Shown: in pieces, positions 14,517 to 20,122 of the stretch
How positions within the stretch are numbered: position 1 is the first letter of the stretch
Layout: each line of letters begins with the position of its first letter
Assembly: GCA_937876385.1 (NCBI GenBank)
Contig: CALFHQ010000390.1
Coordinates: 1-20,122 of the forward strand
DNA length: 20,122 nt
Reading direction: 5' to 3'
Source of the DNA: an uncultured Pseudomonadota bacterium
GTDB lineage: Bacteria > Myxococcota_A > UBA9042 > CAIXZC01
Program-made: the position numbers and the translations under genes
The notes under the pieces: generated by a model
The model's input: only the letters and a program-made list of their open reading frames with translations
Told to the model about the DNA's origin: nothing
Databases searched by the model: none

Positions 14517-15242
14517 TCACAGAAGTCGAAAGATGTCTTTCCCCATTGCTCCCCCTTCCGGCGCCTTCCAGGGCGGCATCATCAGGCGGCGGATGGGCAG
14601 GATATCTTCCGACACGTGTTTCTTTACTTCGTCTACCAGATCCCTCGGCACGCACACGAACTCCAGCGGGATCCCGGTGAGAGTTTCCACCTTCCGGGAC
14701 AACTCGACCCCTTCCAGAATCGTCTCCAGAACCGTCTCTTCCATCAAGTGAGTGTTGGAAACGAATCCTGCCATGTTAATGTGCCCCGCCGCCTCAATTT
14801 CTCGACAGATTCGTTCCACTCCGGTGGCATCGCCGGTGAAGGGGCGATTTGCGTTGACCACCATGAGAGCACGAACGTGCTCGTGATCAAGGGCGTCTGA
14901 GAGGGCTCCGACAACCCGGGCACCCACATCGTCCCCCCCCACATCCAGAATGGCATACGACGTCGATGCCATGAGCACCGAGCGAACCGCTGGAACCAGA
15001 ATGGGGAGGTCGGCGTGCATGTATTGGGCATCAGGCAGGATGACTCGTATCCCGGCGTCTTCAAGAACCTGGCGGGTTTCTCGGCTTCTGAAATAGGGGT
15101 TGACCAGATCCAGGTCAACCAGGGCCAGCTTCATTGGGAAGTCATTCTCAGCGAGGTGCAAAGCAAAATTCACAGCAACTTCGGTTTTTCCGCTCCCGTA
15201 GTTGCCCATGAACAGGGTGACTGTCTCGCGGTCGCTGAGCAT
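14517..15242 (-). CDS. P-loop NTPase (CobQ/MinD/ParA-like) leading the korDABC operon
   Basis: 241 aa from ATG 15242; no good SD is visible and the frame closes about 30 nt upstream, so this is the only ATG available. Walker A is at residues 13-20 (GNYGSGKT), near the N-terminus. 'LALVDLDLVNPYFRSRET' and 'YAILDVGGDDVGARV' resemble the switch and Walker B regions of SIMIBI-class ATPases. No membrane segment or metal-binding motif is evident. Proteins of this type with the same 'VDLDxVNPYFRSRE' and 'LDVGGDDVGAR' blocks recur directly upstream of 2-oxoacid:ferredoxin oxidoreductase genes in other anaerobes, as far as I recall, but have no assigned role. Candidate roles are enzyme maturation, iron-sulfur insertion or regulation; none is proven. 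Confidence 0.85.
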   Translation of the reverse strand: MLSDRETVTLFMGNYGSGKTEVAVNFALHLAENDFPMKLALVDLDLVNPYFRSRETRQVLEDAGIRVILPDAQYMHADLPILVPAVRSVLMASTSYAILDVGGDDVGARVVGALSDALDHEHVRALMVVNANRPFTGDATGVERICREIEAAGHINMAGFVSNTHLMEETVLETILEGVELSRKVETLTGIPLEFVCVPRDLVDEVKKHVSEDILPIRRLMMPPWKAPEGGAMGKDIFRLL

Positions 15243-15306
15243 AGATTGTCTGCCGATGTGTTCAGTTCAGCGGCTCCACAAGCGGGCCGCCGCGTGTTCA
15301 GACCGC

Positions 15307-15335
15307 ACCGTAGCACCCCGAAAATGCGATTTCAA
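15307..15335 (-). promoter_or_regulatory. Possible promoter for the nine-gene redox operon
   Basis: On the minus strand, TTGAAA (15335-15330), a 17-bp spacer and TACGGT (15312-15307) lie 64 bp upstream of the ATG at 15242. The -35 and spacing are good; the -10 matches consensus at only three positions. Confidence 0.35.
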
Positions 15336-15406
15336 GGATAATAATTTAGACTGGCGCCGGTCACCCGGAGTCTGCCGCACTCCCACCTTGGGGGGGACGA
15401 ATCGTG

Positions 15407-15435
15407 TTGAAAATACCCCCCCATTTTGCTACCGT
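15407..15435 (+). promoter_or_regulatory. Possible promoter for the lamin-tail lipoprotein gene
   Basis: TTGAAA (15407-15412), 17 bp, then TACCGT (15430-15435) lies 41 bp upstream of ATG 15477. It has the same form as the divergent minus-strand candidate in this 234-bp gap. Confidence 0.35.
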
Positions 15436-15476
15436 TTTGCAAGATTCTATTGATCGTTTCACCATCGGAGGAACCC

Positions 15477-18242
15477 ATGCGAAGAGTTTCGGGACTCGTC
15501 CTGGTAGCGTTTTTTCTTGTGGCCTGTGGGACTACCGGCGGAGAAGCTGGGAACGAGACCCCCTGTCAACCCACCTTGCTTCCCGGAGATCTCGTGATCA
15601 CCGAAATCATGGTCAACCCAGCCGGGGCCGACGATGGTTTGGAGTGGGTCGAAGTGCTCAACGCATCGGGGACCAATCAGTGTATCAACGGTCTGCGGAT
15701 CTCCCTGCAAGGTTCCAATTCAAGCAAAGATCTCTTCGTCGTCTCAAGCGACTCCGTGGAGATGGAAGCGGGAACCTACGCCGTCTTTGGAAGTGGAAGT
15801 CAGGAGTGGCTCTTCCACAAACTGGGCGACGACTTCTCCATGACCAACACCAGCGGCACCGTCTCTCTTCGTCTGGGAGCCGAGCTCATTGACTCGGTTT
15901 CGTATGGGGAAGGGGAGGGGTCCATCGGAGAACCCAAAGAGGGCAAGAGTCTCTCCCTGTGCGGAGAGTGCAAGGCTGCCAATTGCAACGACGACGCCGA
16001 GGTCTGGTTCGTCGCAGCCGCCGGCGCATACGATGCCGAGGGCAACCTCGGAACCCCGGGTGCTGCCAACGTCGATTGCCTCTGCAATACCCCCGAAGGA
16101 ACAGCCCCACCCGCAGTCGGTGACGTGGCCATTACCGAAGTTTTTCCCAATCCCAGCGGCCCCGACGGCGATCGAGAGTGGTTCGAGATTCTCATTACCG
16201 CTGACCACGCTGTGGACCTTGCCGGCGTTGAAGTCATCAAAGACCCGGACCCGGAAGGGGAGCCCCAGTTCGTCATTGGAGACGACGGTTGCATCGTGGG
16301 TACATCCGGCCAGACCCTGCTCCTGGCCCGCTCGGGGAACTCTGCTGAAAATGGCGGGGTGACCCCCGATTACGTTTACGGCTCCAGCTTGACCCTTAAC
16401 AACAGTGGAGGGTACCTGGCGTTGCGCCTCGCCGGAGAGATCATCGCAGAGGCGCCCTACGGGTCTTCAGAGGAGAGCCGCTCCGTCCAATTGGACCCTG
16501 TCACGGGAGAGTGGTGCAGCGGAAAGAACGCCTTCGGTGACGAAGAAACCGGAGGCTTTGGTACCCCCGGTGCTGCCAACAGCGGTTGCTCTGCTCCAAC
16601 GGGATGCCTCTTGAACGGCGAGTCCGTGGCGCTGGAGGCCCCGGGCGCAGGGGATCTGGAGATCACCGAATTCTTTCCCAATACCCCCGGAAACGAAGAC
16701 GCTTCCCGGGAGTGGTTCGAAGTCAGAAATCCGACAGCGGGGCCCATCGATCTCAACGGAGTTGAGCTGTGGAAAGACCCCACGGATGACGCCCCCGAGA
16801 CCGTTTTGGCCTCCGCCGACGGGAAGTGCCTTCGAGTCGCAGCAGGGGAAACCGTGGTGCTGGCTCGTTCCAACGACTCCGCCGTCAACGGCATTCCCAC
16901 CGAGCGAATCCTCCTTGTTTACAGCAGTCTCACCTTCAACAACTCGGGCTATTTTGGACTGCACCAGGCGGGAGTCGTCATCGATTCCACGCAATACGGC
17001 AATTCAGAGGATGGCAAGGCGCTGCAGAAGGACCCGGTCACCGGGGCTTTTTGTGATGCGTCGTCGCAGTATTGGACGACTCCGGAAGGAAAGGAAGCCT
17101 TCGGAACCCCCGGCGAAGCCAACCTGGAGTGCGGCGTATCCTACTGCACCGACGGTGGCGTGGAGCGGGTGACCTCTCCTCCCCCCGCCGACTCCATCGT
17201 GATCACTGAAGTGTTCGCCAATCCAGAGGGTACCGATTCGCCCAGTCGAGAGTGGCTTGAAGTTTACGTTACGGCCGCGGGGGCAGGGTACGATCTCAAC
17301 GGACTGCAGGTGCGTGTGAACGGCTCCGAGTCTGGAATTCTGGCGGAAGGAGAGACCCAATGTGTGGTGGCGGATACGGGGTATTGGCTCCTGGCTGGTA
17401 GCGACGTGCCGGCAGAAAACGGTGGGTTGCCCGCAGTGGATGTCAAGGTGTCGGGGTTGACCCTGAAGAATTCGGACGTGGATCTGGCGTTGACAGCCGG
17501 CGACACGCTTATCGACTCGGTGGAATATACCAGCACAAACCAGGGAGTTGCCTGGCAACTCGATTCCGGTGTCCTCTCCACCTCAGCCAACGACGACTGG
17601 GACAACTGGTGCGCATCTCCCGCTCCCTTTAACGCTACCCCCGAATACGGAACTCCCGGGAGTGCCAATCCGTCCTGCGATTCGGTGTTCTGCACCACGG
17701 CGGCAAACGACACCCTCGTTGAGGTCGTGCCACCCCCTTCGGGCGCCATGATCCTCACCGAGGTTTATGCCAACACGCCGGGGGCCGACGACACGAATCT
17801 CGAGTGGTTCGAGGTCTATGTGCCTCCTGAGGTGGCGCCCTTTGATCTCAACGGGGTGGGGATTGTGACCGACTTCGTTGAAGAGCCGGCCTTTGTCTTT
17901 GCGGCCAACGAGTGCATCCGGCTTGCCCCGGGCAGCCACTACGTGTTCTGCCGAAACAGCGACACCCTGACGAATGGCGGGATTGGGGGGTGCATCGAGT
18001 ATGGTGGAATCAGTTTGAAGAACTCCGATGGCTATCTTGCTCTGGAATCGGGCTCTCTGCTGGACGAGGTTCCATCCTACGGCAATGCCTTGGATGGAAT
18101 CAGTCGAAGCTTGAGCTCCGACTCCTACAACACCACCGCCAACGACAACTCGTCGAATTGGTGTGACACCCCCGAGGGCAACACCTTTGGCGACGGCAGC
18201 GTCCGTGGAACACCGGGGATGATGAACCCCGCGTGTCTCTAG
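15477..18242 (+). CDS. Surface lipoprotein with five lamin-tail (LTD) domains
   Basis: 921 aa; ATG 15477 with GGAGG 5 nt upstream. The frame is open upstream to a TTG at 15426 without an SD. The lipoprotein signal is residues 1-16 with lipobox 'LVAC' (Cys17). The rest is five tandem beta-sandwich modules of the LTD family, each beginning '(I/L)TE(I/V/F)xxNxxG...(L/R)EWxE' at residues 41, 219, 396, 576 and 760 (period about 177-184). Each ends in 'GTPGxxNxxC', and all but the last are followed by a Cys-containing linker. LTD modules occur in bacterial exported proteins, often fused to or next to nucleases, and are thought to act in binding or localisation. A lipoprotein thermonuclease gene starts 4 nt downstream, so the pair likely works together at the cell surface. 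No catalytic domain is visible in this protein itself. Confidence 0.9.
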   Translation: MRRVSGLVLVAFFLVACGTTGGEAGNETPCQPTLLPGDLVITEIMVNPAGADDGLEWVEVLNASGTNQCINGLRISLQGSNSSKDLFVVSSDSVEMEAGTYAVFGSGSQEWLFHKLGDDFSMTNTSGTVSLRLGAELIDSVSYGEGEGSIGEPKEGKSLSLCGECKAANCNDDAEVWFVAAAGAYDAEGNLGTPGAANVDCLCNTPEGTAPPAVGDVAITEVFPNPSGPDGDREWFEILITADHAVDLAGVEVIKDPDPEGEPQFVIGDDGCIVGTSGQTLLLARSGNSAENGGVTPDYVYGSSLTLNNSGGYLALRLAGEIIAEAPYGSSEESRSVQLDPVTGEWCSGKNAFGDEETGGFGTPGAANSGCSAPTGCLLNGESVALEAPGAGDLEITEFFPNTPGNEDASREWFEVRNPTAGPIDLNGVELWKDPTDDAPETVLASADGKCLRVAAGETVVLARSNDSAVNGIPTERILLVYSSLTFNNSGYFGLHQAGVVIDSTQYGNSEDGKALQKDPVTGAFCDASSQYWTTPEGKEAFGTPGEANLECGVSYCTDGGVERVTSPPPADSIVITEVFANPEGTDSPSREWLEVYVTAAGAGYDLNGLQVRVNGSESGILAEGETQCVVADTGYWLLAGSDVPAENGGLPAVDVKVSGLTLKNSDVDLALTAGDTLIDSVEYTSTNQGVAWQLDSGVLSTSANDDWDNWCASPAPFNATPEYGTPGSANPSCDSVFCTTAANDTLVEVVPPPSGAMILTEVYANTPGADDTNLEWFEVYVPPEVAPFDLNGVGIVTDFVEEPAFVFAANECIRLAPGSHYVFCRNSDTLTNGGIGGCIEYGGISLKNSDGYLALESGSLLDEVPSYGNALDGISRSLSSDSYNTTANDNSSNWCDTPEGNTFGDGSVRGTPGMMNPACL

Positions 18243-18246
18243 CGTG

Positions 18247-18759
18247 ATGACAAGATTCACAAAGGCCCATCGACAGCGGCTGCTGGTGCCGATTCTGCTC
18301 CTCTTGGGGGCGTTGTCAGCCTGTCAGGACGACCGCACCGTCGGGGCCGATCTCGAGAGCGTCGTCGTGAAGAGAGTGGTGGACGGCGACACGGTTGAAC
18401 TGTCCGACGGGCGGAAGATCCGGTACATTGGCGTCGACACCCCCGAGATATCGCACAGTCAAGGCGAAGAGGATGATTGCTTTGGGCAGGAAGCCCGGAT
18501 TTTCAATGAAGCATTGGTGCTGGGAAAAACGGTCGAGCTGGAGTACGACGTTGAGCCCAAAGATCGCTACGGCCGGACGCTGGCTTATGTCTGGCTCGTA
18601 TCGGGGACCAACAGACGACTGGTGGCTGAGGAGCTGATTCGAAAGGGGTACGGCAAGGTTCTCACGATCCCCCCAAATGACCTGTATGTGGAACGTTTGG
18701 AAGCAGCCGAGGATATGGCCAGGAGCGACGGGGCAGGTCTCTGGTCTCAATGTCCCTGA
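18247..18759 (+). CDS. Thermonuclease-family (SNase) lipoprotein
   Basis: 170 aa from ATG 18247, 4 nt after the LTD gene stop; GTG 18244 would add one residue, and no clear SD exists, suggesting translational coupling. The lipoprotein signal ends in 'GALSAC' (Cys26). The SNase OB-fold domain spans about residues 38-168. It has Asp48 ('VDGDTV'), Arg59, Asp64 and Glu67 ('RYIGVDTPE'), and Arg110 ('DRYGRTLAYVW'), which correspond to D21, R35, D40, E43 and R87 of staphylococcal nuclease. All catalytic residues appear present. The expected activity is Ca2+-dependent cleavage of DNA or RNA at the cell envelope, for nutrient scavenging, biofilm DNA or DNA uptake. Two additional Cys (78 and 169) could form a disulfide. 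Confidence 0.92.
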   Translation: MTRFTKAHRQRLLVPILLLLGALSACQDDRTVGADLESVVVKRVVDGDTVELSDGRKIRYIGVDTPEISHSQGEEDDCFGQEARIFNEALVLGKTVELEYDVEPKDRYGRTLAYVWLVSGTNRRLVAEELIRKGYGKVLTIPPNDLYVERLEAAEDMARSDGAGLWSQCP

Positions 18760-18771
18760 CCCAGTTCTTTC

Positions 18772-18819
18772 GGGGGGCAACCGGGCAGACGTTTGACACC
18801 CCGAGTCTTACTGCCCCCC
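18772..18819 (+). terminator. GC-rich hairpin after the thermonuclease gene
   Basis: GGGGGGCA (18772-18779) pairs perfectly with TGCCCCCC (18812-18819) across a 32-nt loop, 12 nt after the stop. Only a short TT follows, so it may be a Rho-assisted or weak terminator, or an mRNA 3' protection stem. Confidence 0.35.
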
Positions 18820-18832
18820 TTCCGTTAAACAA

Positions 18833-18861
18833 TTGACCCGCTTTCTGGGCCCCGGTATACT
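18833..18861 (+). promoter_or_regulatory. Predicted sigma-70-type promoter for the MopE-like lipoprotein gene
   Basis: TTGACC (18833-18838), a 17-bp spacer and TATACT (18856-18861) lie 49 bp upstream of ATG 18911. This is the best promoter match in the window: five of six bases at both boxes and ideal spacing. Confidence 0.65.
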
Positions 18862-18910
18862 GAGCCATGGTTTCTGGGTACCCGGGTAGGCTCTCTTCAG
18901 GAGGTTCAAC

Positions 18911-20122
18911 ATGCTCTCCTCACATGGTTGGCGCACGGCGTTGGGGAATGTCGTCTGCGTTTGTGTTTTGACGTTGTTTGTTGCTTGCGGATCTCAAGGA
19001 TCTACGAGCGTGGGTGTCGACGCCAAGGACGGCAAGGATGTCAGTTCCAATTCCGAGGTCACCGGGGGTGACGGCGGCGGCAAGGACGTCATCGACACAG
19101 ACAAGATTTCCCCGGATGTGGCCGACGCTGGCGATGCGGATACCGATGGCAACATCGGAGTCGACATCAAAGACGACGAGGTCGAGACCATTCCCATTTG
19201 CGCCGGTCCAGGGGAATTCCTCTGCGATTGCGAGGACAACACGGACTGCGTGAGTGGCTACTGCGTCACCTCTCCTCAGGGCAAGGTTTGCACCATGACG
19301 TGCATCGAGGATTGCCCTGAGGGATGGGACTGCAAGCAGGATGCGACCGCCTTCCCGGATCCGGTGTACATCTGTCTTCCACGGGATGTCTATCTCTGCC
19401 GCCCCTGCGATACCCATGATGATTGCCGGTCTCCTTACTCGGACGCCAATGACCTTTGCGTCCCGCATGGAGATACCGGAAGCTTCTGCGGCATCGACTG
19501 CTCGGCTTCAGGAACCTGTCCTTCCGGTTTCCTGTGCGGCGAAGTTCAGACCGAAGGGATGGGCCTTGTGCAGCAGTGCGTCCCTGAAGGGGGCGAATGC
19601 GAATGCCAGCCCCTGTTCATCACCCAGGGAGCCACAACCCATTGCCAGCAGTCGAACTCCAATGGAGTCTGCATGGGTGAGCGAGGCTGCAGCTCTAATG
19701 GACTCACAGAGTGCAGCGCACAGGTCCCCAAGCCGGAAGAGTGCAACGAAATCGACGACAACTGCGATGGAGTCATCGACCCTCCCGGGTCTCTCCAGTG
19801 CATTACCTACTATCTGGACAATGACGGGGATGGATTTGGATTGGGGATTGGAGACTGTGTCTGTGGTGGTCCGCCTTCCAACAAACACGTGCCCGCCGGT
19901 GGGGACTGCGACGACTCCAATGTGTCGAAGCATCCGGGTGCTGACGAAGTCTGCAATTACGTCGATGACAACTGCGACGGCGAAATCGACGAACCCAACT
20001 CCGTCGGCTGCAAGACGATGTACTACGACGGTGACCTGGACGGCTACGGCACCTCTGATAACGTACTTTGCCTGTGTAACCCGTCCATGGGCTATGTCGA
20101 AATCGGCAACGATTGCGATGAC
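18911..20122 (+). CDS. Cys-rich MopE-like surface lipoprotein, 3' truncated by window
   Basis: The frame is open from ATG 18911 (AGGAGG at 18899-18904, 6 nt upstream) to the window end, giving 404 visible codons. The lipoprotein signal ends in 'LFVAC' (Cys26), followed by an Asp/Gly/Lys-rich low-complexity linker to about residue 95. A Cys-rich region follows ('CEDNTDCVSGYC', 'CDTHDDCRSPYSD', 'CPSGFLC'). From about residue 275 there are repeats of the MopE/myxobacterial type: 'EECNEIDDNCDGVIDPPG', 'YYLDNDGDGFG', 'DCDDSNVSKHPGADEVCNYVDDNCDGEIDE', then another DGDLDGYG...NDCDD cut by the end. These Asp-rich loops look like Ca2+-binding loops. Some relatives were named copper-binding after methanotroph MopE, but copper binding is not predictable here. 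It is a cell-surface protein of unknown function. Confidence 0.88.
   Translation, partial: MLSSHGWRTALGNVVCVCVLTLFVACGSQGSTSVGVDAKDGKDVSSNSEVTGGDGGGKDVIDTDKISPDVADAGDADTDGNIGVDIKDDEVETIPICAGPGEFLCDCEDNTDCVSGYCVTSPQGKVCTMTCIEDCPEGWDCKQDATAFPDPVYICLPRDVYLCRPCDTHDDCRSPYSDANDLCVPHGDTGSFCGIDCSASGTCPSGFLCGEVQTEGMGLVQQCVPEGGECECQPLFITQGATTHCQQSNSNGVCMGERGCSSNGLTECSAQVPKPEECNEIDDNCDGVIDPPGSLQCITYYLDNDGDGFGLGIGDCVCGGPPSNKHVPAGGDCDDSNVSKHPGADEVCNYVDDNCDGEIDEPNSVGCKTMYYDGDLDGYGTSDNVLCLCNPSMGYVEIGNDCDD

Noticed and set aside
1..20122. tRNA, rRNA, riboswitch, IS element or att site
   Set aside because: Reading the intergenic gaps showed no cloverleaf-like sequence, no transposase or integrase frame, and no recognised riboswitch core. 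Coding density leaves little room for them, though a covariance-model search was not possible.

Overview
The window looks like a chromosomal segment of a Myxococcota or other 'deltaproteobacterial' lineage with at least partly anaerobic metabolism. The lineage signs are a gliding-motility-like Glt gene string with an AgmX/PglI-type C-terminal tail, a secreted protease with a MYXO-CTERM-like tail, a MopE-type Cys/Asp-repeat lipoprotein, and several Cys-rich surface lipoproteins. The anaerobic sign is a 2-oxoacid:ferredoxin oxidoreductase operon joined to a HydBC-type flavin/iron-sulfur module. No RNA genes, transposases, phage genes or CRISPR arrays were seen, and no gene-free stretch exceeds about 235 nt.

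Layout. (1) 1-4596, plus strand: the 3' end of a TPR gene, a periplasmic TPR protein, an 82-aa exported protein and an FHA/transmembrane/AgmX-tail protein. This order matches gltD-gltE-gltF-gltG of the Myxococcus Glt envelope-spanning machine. (2) 4729-6735, minus strand: an exported trypsin-like protease with nine CGxGxCxxxExxxxCxxDC repeats. (3) 6929-8390, plus strand: a site-2 (M50) protease and an RluB/RsuA pseudouridine synthase. (4) 8397-15242, minus strand: a tightly packed nine-gene operon. It runs P-loop NTPase, then 2-oxoacid:ferredoxin oxidoreductase delta-alpha-beta-gamma, a NuoE/HydC-like protein, a NuoF/HydB-like protein, a truncated NuoG/HydA-like iron-sulfur protein, and a small protein with four [4Fe-4S] motifs. 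(5) 15477-18759, plus strand: a lipoprotein of five lamin-tail domains followed by a lipoprotein thermonuclease. (6) 18911 to the window end, plus strand: a Cys-rich MopE-like lipoprotein behind a good sigma-70-type promoter.

How the genes fit together. The minus-strand operon is the most interesting part. All subunits of a ketoacid:ferredoxin oxidoreductase are co-transcribed with a bifurcation-type diaphorase core (NuoE/HydC plus HydB with its C-terminal ferredoxin domain), but no hydrogenase, formate dehydrogenase or complex I gene is present. A reasonable inference is a soluble complex that passes electrons from 2-oxoacid oxidation to NAD(H), possibly with electron bifurcation or confurcation and with the small terminal ferredoxin as an exit to another partner. 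The left edge is probably part of a Glt-type trans-envelope motor-associated complex whose remaining genes (gltH, gltI, gltJ, aglRQS) must lie elsewhere. The right end encodes cell-surface lipoproteins, including a plausible extracellular DNA-processing pair.
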